From: Bryobacterales bacterium
GTDB lineage: Bacteria > Acidobacteriota > Terriglobia > Bryobacterales > Bryobacteraceae
Assembly (NCBI GenBank): GCA_016789745.1
Contig: JAEUQF010000315.1
Span: forward strand, 1 to 64,000
Direction: 5' to 3'
Length of the DNA: 64,000 nt
The position numbers and the translations under genes are program-made. The notes below the pieces were generated by a model. The model did no database searches, was not told the origin of the DNA, and saw only the letters and a program-made list of their open reading frames with translations. Positions 25,901 through 35,200 of the stretch are shown in pieces. Numbering within the stretch: the stretch's first letter is position 1; each line of letters begins with the position of its first letter.

Positions 25901-26776
25901 GCCCGGAGCGCCACGGTTATGGTTGGCGGCGTCGCGCACATCGTGATGCAGGCGCCGGCGAACTGCACCTATAGCGTCACTGGCCCGGCCGCGTTGCTCG
26001 CGAATACGGCGGGCTCTTACACGGTGAACGTATCCACTCAGCCCGGTTGCGCCTGGCAGGCCGTCAGTGAATCAACGTGGTTGACCTTGGGCACGTCCCG
26101 GTCAGGCAGCGGCCCGGGCAGTTTTCCGTTCACCGCGTCGGCCAACTCCAGCACGACGCCGCGCCCGGGAACACTGTCTGTAGCGGGGCAGAGCCTCCGG
26201 TATCTGCAAAGCGGCTCCGGGATGTCGCAGTTCACCGACGTCGCGGCCAGCCATCCTTTCCTCGAGTACATCAACTTTCTAAAGGTGCAGGCCATCACGA
26301 CCGGCTGTAGCGGATCCGCGACAATGTACTGTCCCGAAGACGCTATGACGAGAGCCGAAATGGCCGCGTTCCTCGTGCGAGCCCTGCTGGGGGAGAACTT
26401 CACCTCCGGCTCGACGCCTTACTTCGCCGATGTCCCGGCAGGCCACGCAGCCTTCCGGTACATCCAGAAGCTGAAAGAACTCGGCGTAACCAACGGATGC
26501 ACGGCGGCGACCTATTGCCCCGATGCCACTGTGACCCGCGGACAGATGGCGGCCTTTGTGGTGCGGGCCGTGCTGGGCGTCACGGCCACTGACCTGTTCC
26601 CCTACACACCCTCACCCTACTTCACCGATATCCCGTCCGCGCACCCGTTCTTTGCCTACATCCAGAAACTGCGCGAATTGGGGATTACCACCGGCTGCAC
26701 GGCAACGACCTACTGCGGGGAGGATGGCAACACCCGCGGCCAGATGGCGGTGTTCGTCACCCGTGCCTTCTTCTGA
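22922..26776 (+). CDS. Large secreted protein: duplicated N-terminal module, BACON-like and SLH domains
   Basis: 1284 residues with a signal peptide (TLGLLLLAGGVWSISGQ). Two copies of one module, near residues 25-310 and 655-915, share a block with RPKSESDF/THDPNQ in the first (near 195) and RPKSGADW/THDPQ in the second (near 810). Between them is a further alpha/beta region. Histidine- and aspartate-rich motifs (VVSHNEE, DPHAHES, IHAHGF) hint at a metal-dependent, deacetylase-like fold. Residues 925-1095 hold two BACON-like beta domains (SGCAW, PGCAW). The last 180 residues are three S-layer homology repeats starting near 1103, 1165 and 1232 (FTDV, YFADV, YFTDI). It is probably a wall- or surface-attached carbohydrate-acting protein. 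Confidence 0.75.
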   Translation: MRTTTATLGLLLLAGGVWSISGQVLHLSVVSHNEEAVNPRQPNYLTDRAFYLSNRELMRQLAAGLHARGARWNIQSDWTYLQAVSAHDNATVTAATNGKNLLRWAVEDLGMEADPHAHESQYNYADIAYLHQQVGLTPSKVVGGFLYSPLDNPQGWMQHQAGIFGVKYPSYFWKADILWGAATPNHRGDDEDSFGAWRPKSESDFTTHDPNQRLLYVARGCRTLAGTGEYPAVDAFLAAAERGQLSPDRFYAAALMINQGSLTVGQVADVLALVDRLRTHVATGRVKFVGLTEAAGIWLGQYGGRPNRTTCEQMNEAAGIVERPITPRAQATPAMVSKAEPDTYARTAAATPTDQYAIFSVNVQDFSYPERSIATVKRILDIHERARIPVDFYLTTTMTDLFEQMDPALLQRLKTSAVASVSYHVRPPKPYYTNYDWAGLASKTAAEQYAAILNYETHGLDLTTGLPTAANGGYKKLTEVIGYAPWAGSAQSDDAVGAQAALVFKNLGGRFRVRHGRAANLGDKLDGVYLRPEHYDLLLFQTVGQDAGVVVENAIAASRTAAGGTSPYFVGIKMHDNDFFAEDSAWVTVYVNGPRRPPFATNRRSALLSEAAQAAIWAHYEATVAYVVAQQARVTAVGLPQVWAMLHPTAAGTSAASSMVYISGTMHIESNRLRWPNVDRLLAFLTRATQAGRVGNQTNAMRWSVGADIGWLQGEPRAAEVITRLEAMGVEMDIHAHGFADRASCAARITQLGGHPNRVSSGNLTSEVDRLRLPVTDASGASWQAEVLYGIVTQSGHGPGVDDEAYGLWRPKSGADWKTHDPQASLIAMGGGPRTLTGAAALIERLKTASGAAPVYSSTIMVHPDSLVVVDTNDGIDQIEAWAATSGLNSNVRWATVSETAAAWLAAGGVPSRVEDLTTLGSTTGTSSPCTVVLDAAEASVAASGDIRTVSVTAASGCAWTAVANAGWITVTGTPPGTGNGTVRYQVAANTGAARSATVMVGGVAHIVMQAPANCTYSVTGPAALLANTAGSYTVNVSTQPGCAWQAVSESTWLTLGTSRSGSGPGSFPFTASANSSTTPRPGTLSVAGQSLRYLQSGSGMSQFTDVAASHPFLEYINFLKVQAITTGCSGSATMYCPEDAMTRAEMAAFLVRALLGENFTSGSTPYFADVPAGHAAFRYIQKLKELGVTNGCTAATYCPDATVTRGQMAAFVVRAVLGVTATDLFPYTPSPYFTDIPSAHPFFAYIQKLRELGITTGCTATTYCGEDGNTRGQMAVFVTRAFF

Positions 26777-28108
26777 TCAGAACTTCGGAATCGGGAACAG
26801 CACGCCGCCGAAGATCACCCAAGCGAGCAGCAGCGTCCATACCAGATTGAACGCCTGCGCCCCCAAAAAGCTGAACAGCGGACGCCCTTCCTCCATGCGC
26901 AGCAAATCCGTGAAGCGCGTTTCGAGTCCAATGGAGACAAAGGCCATCGAGAACCAAACGTTGCGCAGCGTGGTAATTGACGACTTGAGTGACCCGGCGT
27001 AGGCGGGTTGCAGCGCGAACGAGAAGAACAGCGAAGCCCCGACGAAACCGAGCACGAACTTCGGAAAGCGGCTCCAAATCACCGCTGGCGTCGTCTTCAC
27101 GGTGGCACCAGAGGCCGACGGCCGGGAACTCCACCACACCGACAGCAGGAACGCCGCCACGCCGATCAGCACGTTCTGCGAGAACTTGACGATGGTGCCT
27201 ACCTTCATCGCGGTATCGCTGATGAGCTCCCCCGCCGCGACCACCGAGCCCGTGGTATCCAGCGTGCCGCCCAGCCACGCGCCGGCAACCGTATCGGGTA
27301 TCCCGAAATACCGGATAATCCAGGGCTGCAGCACGATCATCGGCACCGCTACAATCAGCACCAGCGAGGTCACATAACTCAGCTTGCGGCGATCCCCTTC
27401 AATCGCGCCGCAGGCTGCAATGGCAGCCGAAACGCCGCAGATAGAGACGGCCGTCGATAGCATGGCGGCGAACTCATCATCCAACCGGAAGTACTTGGCC
27501 AGCCGGAAGCTCGCATACCAGACCACCGCTACGACCAGCACCGACTGCAGAATGCCAAGCGCACCGGCCCGCAGGATCTCGGCGAACAGAATCGTGGCGC
27601 CCATCAGAATGATGCCGGTCTTGATGAAGAACTCCGTACGTACCGCGGGCATCAGCCAGTCCGGTGTGCCTACGGTGTTGCTGACCAGCAGGCCCATCCC
27701 CAACGCGAAGATCACAAACTCAATCCCCCACGCATTGGCGACCGCATTGCCCGCCAGCAGTTGCGACATCACCGCAAGCAGGAACACAACCGGGAACGCC
27801 GGCAGAAAACTGGCGACGCGTTCCCGCAGCAGCGCGATGCCGGCCGCCGCTGTAACGCCCGCAACCAGCGCCAGCGACCGCCACGCCTGCAAAGCGCTGG
27901 GCGACAAGAGCCCCGCGATGGCGGACACCGACGCCCATTTCGTGGGCGGGGCCGACGGGCGATAGCCCGCCAGAATCGCGGCGAGGGTGGCTACGGCAAT
28001 CCACACAACCACCCAGTCCTCAACAGACCACCACGGGCGTTGCGTCGAAGGTTTCCCGGAAGCAGTAGGAGCGGCGGCTTGTGGCATGGGGTTTAGAGAG
28101 AGGACCAT
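26777..28108 (-). CDS. YeiH-family putative sulfate exporter
   Basis: 443 residues, mostly membrane helices. The core from about residue 110 matches the YeiH/UPF0324 family: GIEFVIFALGMGLLVSNT, EFFIKTGIILMGATILF, STAVSICGVSAAIAACGAI, GGTLDTTGSVVAAGE and the C-terminal MAFVSIGLETRF. The N-terminal hundred residues with extra helices are longer than in many family members. Members are proposed to export sulfite/sulfate, without strong biochemical proof. The start is probably ATG at 28108, or the methionine seven codons later. Its stop abuts that of the convergent SLH protein with no gap. Confidence 0.85.
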   Translation of the reverse strand: MVLSLNPMPQAAAPTASGKPSTQRPWWSVEDWVVVWIAVATLAAILAGYRPSAPPTKWASVSAIAGLLSPSALQAWRSLALVAGVTAAAGIALLRERVASFLPAFPVVFLLAVMSQLLAGNAVANAWGIEFVIFALGMGLLVSNTVGTPDWLMPAVRTEFFIKTGIILMGATILFAEILRAGALGILQSVLVVAVVWYASFRLAKYFRLDDEFAAMLSTAVSICGVSAAIAACGAIEGDRRKLSYVTSLVLIVAVPMIVLQPWIIRYFGIPDTVAGAWLGGTLDTTGSVVAAGELISDTAMKVGTIVKFSQNVLIGVAAFLLSVWWSSRPSASGATVKTTPAVIWSRFPKFVLGFVGASLFFSFALQPAYAGSLKSSITTLRNVWFSMAFVSIGLETRFTDLLRMEEGRPLFSFLGAQAFNLVWTLLLAWVIFGGVLFPIPKF

Positions 28109-28239
28109 CCTAACATGGGGTTCGGCCGCGTGGCCGGGCGGGTGTTATGATGATCTCGTTTCAGAGTGCAGCCCCCACGCGCGTGCGGGGTGCGTCCGTT
28201 TCAAGATCGCAACTGTCCGTCCGAAAGAAGGGCCTACGT

Positions 28240-29760
28240 ATGACCACCATCGAAACCAGCCTTGGCGGAATGCCGCTGAGCATCAAGACACGCTACGGGA
28301 ACTACATTGCGGGTGAGTGGATGTCGCCACTCTCCCAGAGCTACTTCGAGAACACCACGCCGATCACGGGCAAGACGTTGTGCGAAATTCCGCGCTCGAA
28401 TGCCGCTGACGTGGACCGCGCACTCGATGCGGCGCACGCGGCCAAGCGCGAATGGGGCAAGACCTCCGTGGCCAAGCGGGCACGCATCCTGGAACAGATT
28501 GCCGAGCGGATGGAACAGAACCTGGAGATGCTGGCCACCGTCGAGACCTGGGACAACGGCAAGCCGATCCGGGAGACCATGGCCGCCGACCTGCCGCTCG
28601 CCATCGACCACTTCCGCTACTTCGCCGGAGCCATCCGCGCCCAGGAAGGCGGCATCTCCGAACTCGACGAAACCACCGTCGCCTACCACTATCCGGAGCC
28701 CCTCTGCGTGGTCGGGCAGATCATCCCTTGGAACTTCCCCATCCTGATGGCGGTGTGGAAACTGGCCCCGGCGCGGGCCGCCGGTAACTGCGTGGTGCTG
28801 AAGCCCGCCGAGCAGACGCCATGGTCCATCCTCAAGCTGATGGAACTGGTGGGCGACCTTCTTCCGCCGGGCGTGGTCAACGTGGTGAACGGATTCGGAC
28901 TCGAGGCCGGCAAGCCTTTGGCTTCCAGCTCGCGCATCGCCAAGATCGCCTTCACCGGCGAGACCACCACCGGCCGCCTCATCATGCAGTATGCCTCCCA
29001 GAACCTCATTCCGGTAACCCTGGAACTGGGTGGCAAGAGCCCCAACATCTTCTTCGACGATGTGATGGCGAAGGACGACGCCTTCCTCGATAAAGCGATC
29101 GAAGGCCTGGTCCTGTTTGCCTTGAACCAGGGCGAAGTGTGCACCTGCCCCTCGCGCGCGTTGATCCAGGAGTCCATGTACGAACGCTTCATGGAACGGG
29201 TGCTGCCGCGGGTGAAGGCCATCAAGCAGGGCAACCCGCTCGATTCCTCCACGATGATCGGCGCGCAGGCTTCCAATGAGCAGCTCGAGAAGATCCTCTC
29301 TTACCTCGACATCGGCCGCCAGGAAGGCGCCCAGGTGCTGACCGGCGGAGCGCGGGCGGAGTTCGATGGCGAGATGGCCGGCGGCTACTACGTACAGCCC
29401 ACGGTCTTCAAGGGCACCAACAAGATGCGCGTCTTCCAGGAAGAGATCTTCGGACCCGTGGTCAGCGTCACCACCTTCAAGGACGAAGAAGAAGCGCTGT
29501 CCATCGCCAACGACACGCTGTATGGCCTGGGCGCCGGCGTCTGGACCCGCGACATGAACCGCGCCTACCAGTTCGGCCGCGAGATTCAGGCCGGACGCGT
29601 GTGGACCAACTGCTATCACCTCTATCCCGCGCACGCGGCCTTCGGTGGCTATAAGCAATCGGGCATCGGACGTGAGAACCACAAGATGATGCTCAGCCAC
29701 TACCAGCAGACCAAGAACATCCTGGTCAGCTACAGCCCGAACAAGCTGGGTTTCTTCTAA
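28240..29760 (+). CDS. NAD(P)-dependent aldehyde dehydrogenase
   Basis: 506 residues of the aldehyde dehydrogenase superfamily, of the acetaldehyde/ExaC-AldB type. Landmarks are IIPWNFPILM, the cofactor loop FTGETTTGR, general base Glu262 in TLELGGKSPN and nucleophile Cys301 in NQGEVCTC. EEIFGPVVSV and the C-terminal HAAFGGYKQSGIGRE follow. It oxidises small aldehydes such as acetaldehyde or chloroacetaldehyde in the cytoplasm. ATG 28240 with AGAAGGG upstream gives the family N-terminus. The earlier ATG at 28147 is unlikely. A DUF779 gene follows after eight bases, a common pairing for this subfamily. Confidence 0.93.
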   Translation: MTTIETSLGGMPLSIKTRYGNYIAGEWMSPLSQSYFENTTPITGKTLCEIPRSNAADVDRALDAAHAAKREWGKTSVAKRARILEQIAERMEQNLEMLATVETWDNGKPIRETMAADLPLAIDHFRYFAGAIRAQEGGISELDETTVAYHYPEPLCVVGQIIPWNFPILMAVWKLAPARAAGNCVVLKPAEQTPWSILKLMELVGDLLPPGVVNVVNGFGLEAGKPLASSSRIAKIAFTGETTTGRLIMQYASQNLIPVTLELGGKSPNIFFDDVMAKDDAFLDKAIEGLVLFALNQGEVCTCPSRALIQESMYERFMERVLPRVKAIKQGNPLDSSTMIGAQASNEQLEKILSYLDIGRQEGAQVLTGGARAEFDGEMAGGYYVQPTVFKGTNKMRVFQEEIFGPVVSVTTFKDEEEALSIANDTLYGLGAGVWTRDMNRAYQFGREIQAGRVWTNCYHLYPAHAAFGGYKQSGIGRENHKMMLSHYQQTKNILVSYSPNKLGFF

Positions 29761-29768
29761 ACGAGGCA

Positions 29769-30149
29769 ATGGCAGTGTCACTGGACTTGCGGCGGGTGTA
29801 TGCGACTCCCGCCGCGCAGGAACTGATCGCAAAGCTACACGCCAAGTACGGTGACCTGATGTTCCACCAATCGGGGGGCTGCTGTGACGGCAGCTCCCCG
29901 ATGTGCTATCCGCGCGGGGAGTTCCTGGTGGGCGATAGCGACGTCAAACTGGCGGAGCTTGAGGGCACGCCGTTCTATATGAGCAAGAGCCAGTTCGAAT
30001 ACTGGAAACATACGCAGCTGATCCTGGACGTGGTGCCGGGACGGGGCGGGATGTTTTCATTGGAAGGGCCGGAGGGCGTGCGGTTCCTGATCCGCTCCCG
30101 GCTGTTCACCGATGAGGAATACGCGGCCCTTGAGGCAGGCGTCAGATAA
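29769..30149 (+). CDS. DUF779 protein
   Basis: 126 residues, normal for DUF779. The conserved N-terminal block LMFHQSGGCCDGSSPMCYP carries a vicinal Cys pair and a third Cys, which might bind metal or react with aldehydes, followed by GEFLVGDSDV and QFEYWKHTQLILDVVPGRGG. The function is unknown. Repeated co-occurrence with ExaC/AldB-type aldehyde dehydrogenases, as here, points to a helper role. The last eight bases overlap the end of the convergent regulator gene. Confidence 0.9.
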   Translation: MAVSLDLRRVYATPAAQELIAKLHAKYGDLMFHQSGGCCDGSSPMCYPRGEFLVGDSDVKLAELEGTPFYMSKSQFEYWKHTQLILDVVPGRGGMFSLEGPEGVRFLIRSRLFTDEEYAALEAGVR

Positions 30150-31257
30150 CCACCGCACCCGTTTGCGACGTATCGTACCCCGCCAGCACTTCCAGCTTCC
30201 GCCGCAGCGTAGCGCGCTGTAGAACATCCAGGAATGCCTTCACCGCCGGCAGATCGGCCGTGCGACGGCGCATCACCAGGTCATAGCGCTCGCTGTGTAT
30301 GGGAACGAAATCGAGATGGAACGTGTGTGCCGCCGAACGAGTCGCCAGGCAGGCATCCGCATCGCCGGTCAACACATCGTAGGCGGCCGCCAGATGACCG
30401 AAGGCAACCCGCTCATACCCGTTTACTTTGTTGCCATCGACACCGGCCTTCTCCAGCAGCTTGTCCAGCAGTGCGCGGGCTCCGGAGCCCGGTTCCCGAT
30501 TCGCAAGGCGCACCCCACGCCGCGCCAGATCCTCTGCCCCGCAAATGGACTTCGGATTCCCCGGTGCCACCACAAAACCCTCCTCCCAGCGCGCGAACGT
30601 CACCACGGTGAACTCCTCATCGGGAAACTGCTTGCGCAGGAAGGGCACGTTGAACTCGCCGGTCTTGGGGTCCTCCAGGTGTGATCCGGCGACGTGGACC
30701 TTGCCCTCCACCAGCCACTGCAGCGCAAGCTTGCTGGAAGCGCCGGCACACACCACCTCCACGCCGCTGGCCTTCTCCACCATGTGGGAAAGAAGGCCCG
30801 TCGCCGGGTCGCAGCCAGCCAGGACAATGCGCTTCTGCCCCGCCTCCTCTTTGGCAAACACCAGCAGGTCGGCGCGCCCCTTCGAGCGCGTGGCGCCCTT
30901 CACAATGCCATCGGCTTCGGGCATGTAGTAGGGCGAGGCGCTCACCGGAACACTCACCCAGCGCGAGCCAATCTGGCAGATCCGCACCGGCTGCCCCTTC
31001 ACGGGTACTTCCGGGCTGAGCACTTCCGCTGCAATGGAGTCGGCGCCGGCGGACGGCTCGTCGTGAAGCGAGAAAAGCTCGTCGATCGTCACTTCCAACT
31101 GGCGTGCCAGATGTAGCGCCACCTCTGTGTTCGGAACGTAGGTGCCGGCTTCAATGGCATAGATGGTCTGGCGGCTCACGCCAATGCGGCGCGCCAGGTC
31201 GGAGGCACCGACACCGCGATTCTTGCGGATCTGGGCGAGGCGGTTCGTTACAGGCAT
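30142..31257 (-). CDS. HTH (Xre-type) regulator fused to a periplasmic-binding-protein-like domain
   Basis: 371 residues. Residues 5-60 form an Xre/Cro helix-turn-helix (LAQIRKNRGVGASDLARRIG, VSRQTIYAIEAGTYVP). The rest, about 90-365, is a PBP-like domain of the type linked to molybdate or tungstate sensing (PF12727): LAGCDPATGLLSHMVEK, FVVAPGNPKSICGAEDLARRGVRLANREPGSGAR. It is a cytoplasmic, ligand-responsive transcription factor. No mod transporter genes are in the window. It overlaps by ten bases the end of an ankyrin gene upstream on the same strand. Confidence 0.88.
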   Translation of the reverse strand: MPVTNRLAQIRKNRGVGASDLARRIGVSRQTIYAIEAGTYVPNTEVALHLARQLEVTIDELFSLHDEPSAGADSIAAEVLSPEVPVKGQPVRICQIGSRWVSVPVSASPYYMPEADGIVKGATRSKGRADLLVFAKEEAGQKRIVLAGCDPATGLLSHMVEKASGVEVVCAGASSKLALQWLVEGKVHVAGSHLEDPKTGEFNVPFLRKQFPDEEFTVVTFARWEEGFVVAPGNPKSICGAEDLARRGVRLANREPGSGARALLDKLLEKAGVDGNKVNGYERVAFGHLAAAYDVLTGDADACLATRSAAHTFHLDFVPIHSERYDLVMRRRTADLPAVKAFLDVLQRATLRRKLEVLAGYDTSQTGAVVI

Positions 31258-32210
31258 CGCAGATAAGCTTGGACGTGCTGTTGTTGGAAGTGCGACGCCA
31301 TGTCGAGGGGCGTCGCTTTATAAAGGTGATCGCACAAGGAGCGGTCGGCGCCCGCTTCCACCAGCAGCTTCACCATCTCCAGATGGCCGCACTGGGCGGC
31401 AAGGTGCAAGGCGGCGATCCCCTGCCCATGCGTAAGTCCGCCGAAGGTGGCCTGCTGGTTCACCGGAGCCCCGTGGCGAACCAGCCACCCGGCAGCTTCC
31501 AGACGATTGCAGTACGCCGCCCACAGCAGCGGCGTGCCCCGGTAGGGGTCGGCATCCAGGCGGGCGCCGGCCGCAAGCAGGCGATCCAGCACCGCTACGG
31601 CGTCGCTCTTGCAAGCCCAAACCAGGGCTTCGTCCAAAACCTCCCGGGGGTTGGAGGACGGCTGCCATTCCGGGAAGCCGCTATGAGGGCGATAAAAGCC
31701 GCGGGCGGCACACGCCTCCGCGGTCAGCGCGCCATCGCTTCCAAAGCAGGCTTCCACCCGCGCCAGGTCTCCTAACCCGGCCGCGGCCCGCAGATTGTTC
31801 GGCATCACGCCGTGACGGGCCAGCAGCGCCGCCGTATCCCGATGGCCCCAGAACAGGCCAACGATGAGCGGCGTGCCACCACTGCCGCGCGCTTCGGCGT
31901 GCAGTGCGGCTCCGGCTTCCAGCAACAGACTCGCGGCTTGGGGCTGGTTGGAATAGGCGGCCTGATGCAGCGGCGTCCAACCATGCTGGTTCGCGTCGTT
32001 GGGATCAGCGCCGGCAGCCAGCAGAAGTTCCATCGCGGCAGTGCCGGCGGTGGAGACGGCCAGGTTCAGCAGCGTGTTGCCCTTCGGATCACTGGCGCGG
32101 AGGAGTTGCGGTTGGGATTCCAGAAGCGCCTTCAGGACGTGCAGGTCGCCCGCTTGCAAAGCGTCAAACGCCGACGAAAAGGACGCCGCTCCGGCGCCGG
32201 GGTGATGCAT
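31248..32210 (-). CDS. Ankyrin-repeat protein
   Basis: 320 residues, made up largely of ankyrin repeats. Clear ones include DPKGNTLLNLAVSTAGTAAM, HGWTPLHQAAYSNQPQAA, RGTPLLWAAYCNRLEAAGWL and GIAALHLAAQCGHLEMVKLL, each with the ALHLAA-type helix and ADP/GAD turn. A less regular middle part near residues 150-200 interrupts the array. No signal peptide is visible, so it is probably a cytoplasmic protein-binding scaffold. It sits 22 bases after the Oar-like receptor and overlaps the HTH-PBP gene, suggesting that all three share a transcript. Confidence 0.88.
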   Translation of the reverse strand: MHHPGAGAASFSSAFDALQAGDLHVLKALLESQPQLLRASDPKGNTLLNLAVSTAGTAAMELLLAAGADPNDANQHGWTPLHQAAYSNQPQAASLLLEAGAALHAEARGSGGTPLIVGLFWGHRDTAALLARHGVMPNNLRAAAGLGDLARVEACFGSDGALTAEACAARGFYRPHSGFPEWQPSSNPREVLDEALVWACKSDAVAVLDRLLAAGARLDADPYRGTPLLWAAYCNRLEAAGWLVRHGAPVNQQATFGGLTHGQGIAALHLAAQCGHLEMVKLLVEAGADRSLCDHLYKATPLDMASHFQQQHVQAYLRCL

Positions 32211-32232
32211 GAAGTGAGTATAGCGGGAAGCC

Positions 32233-35200
32233 TCAGAATTGCATCTTCAGCACCAGTTCGAACACACGCGGATCCAACGCCGTCGTGATGGTGCCGAACG
32301 CGGCGTTGCCGAAACTGGCGTTGGGATTGCCCAGCGGCGGCGTATTGGCGACGTTGAAGGCCTCGGCCCGCAACTCGGCACGCAGGCGCTCGCTCAGCAG
32401 GAAGGTCTTGCCCACCATGATGTCGAGCGTCTTATACCCGGGCCCCACAACCGGGTTTCGCGAACTGTTCCCAATCGTGAACTGCGGAGCCTGCGCGAAC
32501 GCCTGTGTGTTGAACCAGCGCGCAACGCTGCGCTGGTGGCCGGCTAAGGTGGGGTTCGCCACGCGATTCGGCCGCTGGATGCCGAAGCCCGCGAAGGCGT
32601 TCAGATTAGTGGCCTGCGTGACCGCGATCGGGCTGCCGGATTGGGCTCTTGCGATGCCGGCAATCTGCCAGCCACCTCGCAACCGCCCGCGCCCTAGCGG
32701 CAGTTCCCAGACAACGCCGCTCGAGAAGATATGCGGCACGTTGCCGGTAGAGACGTCCTTTTCCAGGCGCTTATTGAAGCTGTCCGCAGCCTGAAAGTTA
32801 GCCACAGGCCCGGTGAGCACCGCCGAGTCGAAGACAGCGCCGGCATCATCAATAAGACGGGAGAACGTATAGGCCGCGGTGAACGTCAGCCCCTGGGCAA
32901 AGCGCCGTTCCAGCCGCGTCTGAAACGAGTGATAGGTTGAATGACCGATGTTGTTGCGATACAACGTCACGGTGGTGAAGCGGGGAAAGGGGCGCAGCAG
33001 TTGGCCCCGCGCGATGGTCGGCGTGCCCAGGGAGGTGTTCGCCGGAATCTGCCCCAAATACGGATTGGGCACCTGCTGCGTCAGTTGTGATCCCAGCGCC
33101 AGTTGTTCCACGGTCAACTGGTTAAGGTTCACGTCCGGCACGCCCAGCCGGGTGAGCTTCGAACCAAGATAGCCGGCTTCGATGCTCCAGTTGGTAGCGA
33201 ACGTTTTCTGCAGCATCACGTTCCACTGTTGCGCATAGCCGGAGCCGTTCGTGCGTTGGACACCAAACACACCCTGACCCAGGCCGGAGTCCGCAGTGGC
33301 CGGTTGCACCGTCACGGTGGGCCCTTGCGAAAGTACGAATGCGGGGTTGATGTTATCCAACGTCTGCTGCCCCAGCGTCTGGATGAACGGGAACAGCGGC
33401 GTGGTAAACGGCGTCGTAATGCCAGCCTGCTCGATCCACGTGATGCCATAGCCGCTGCGCACAACGAAGGAATCGGTCAGCTTGAAAGCCAACCCCACAC
33501 GCGGGGCGAAGTTGCCTTTCTCCAGGTTGCGCGCGTTACGCGGCTGGCCGTTCGCGCCAAGGATATCCAGCTTCTGCGTAGCGAGGTTGAACACCGCGCC
33601 CTGGTTATCAACCACTGTCGACGGAAAGTTCAACGTGTACCGAACGCCCAGATTCACCGTCAGCCGGGGTGTCAGGCGCCAGTCATCCTGCAGGAAGAAC
33701 TCGGCAATGCGGGCGCGAGGCTTGATCACTTCGGGTTGGGCATCCAGGCTGAAGCGGCCAGTGCGTCCCGTCAGGAAGGAAGCGAATGCGCTCCCGGTAT
33801 TAGCCACGACGGCCCCAGTGGGCGAAAGACCCGCGGTGAAGATATTGGTGAACTGAAAGTTGCCCGTGGGGCTCGGCGGCTGCAGCACGTCCAGGGTCTG
33901 CAGGCGAATATCGGTACCGGCCTTCAGACTGTGACGGCCGCGCACCAGCGAGTAGTTGTCGATAAACTGCGTGACCGAAGTAGTGAACTCGGCATTGCCG
34001 CTGGCAGGCGGACCAAGCTGCTGGAAGCCCACAATATCGTACGTGGGCAGAACGTCCGAAAAGGAGGAGGCGGGAATATTCGGGATCAGCGTGGCTTGCG
34101 ACAGCGGCTGGCCCAGGCGGCCGGATTCGCGGTTGAACTTACGGCGCGTGTAGCCGAAGCGAAGCTGGTTCACCGCGGCGGGAGAGATGGTGAGCGTATG
34201 CTCGGTGGCAAGGCTGTCGGCGCGCGTCAGCGTGTTGCCAAGAGCACCGGCCGTGAGGTTCCCACTGCCGTCCGGTAGCGGCGTGGTCGGGCTGGAATCA
34301 TCGCGCAGATAGGAATAGCGTCCGAACACACGGTGGCGGGCGCCGAAGTAACGGTCCAGGCGGCCGTCGAACTGGTCGGCCATGGTATCGTCATTCCCCG
34401 TGCGCCGGTAGTTGTTGGCGGCGGCCTCGGCTCCAGTCGCCGTGAAGACATTGGGAGCCGGATAGCGGTCGACCACCGCTTGCGCGGCGCGGTCAAAACG
34501 GGCGGCGGGAATCGTGTTCGAAGGGAAAGCATCGCGCAGCCAGACGCCATCCGCCCGGCGCGTCGTAGCGGGGTCGAAGATGGCGTTGGTAAACACGCCG
34601 CGCCGCTGGGCGGACGTCGGAACCGTGCTGGTCCGGACAACGCCCGTGTTCAGGCGCGTGCTCTGCCAGTCGGCAAAGAAGAAGGTCTTGTTCTTTGCAA
34701 TCGGGCCGCCGAGCACGAAGCCATACTGGTTGCGACGAAACCGCGGCTTCGGCCCGGTGGTTGCGAATAAGTTTCGCGCGTTCAGCTTCTCATTGCGGAA
34801 GAACGCAAACAGAGTGCCGTGCAGCGTGTTCGTGCCCGACTTCTGGTTCACCATGATCACGCCGCCGTTCGAACGCCCGTACTCAGCGGAGTAGCTGTTC
34901 CCTTCCACGCGGAACTCATCCATTGCGTCGATGATGGGGTAGAAGGCCACTTGCCCGGGTTCCGGCTGAAGCACGCTGATGCCGTCATAGATGTATTCAC
35001 TCACCCGCGGACGGCTTCCATTGATGCGCGGTAGCAGGTTGCCCGGCGGCAGGCTCACGCCGGGATTCAGGGCAATCAAGGGAACAAAGTTGCGGCCGTC
35101 CAGCGGAAGATTCACCACTTTCTTCTGTTCCACGACGAACGCGGCCGTTCCCCTGCTGGATTGCAGCAGCGGCGCCTGCGCGGTGACTTCCAGGGTCTGG

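Noticed and set aside
28234..29832. 532-codon open frame on the minus strand
   Set aside because: Antisense of the aldehyde dehydrogenase, no family features.
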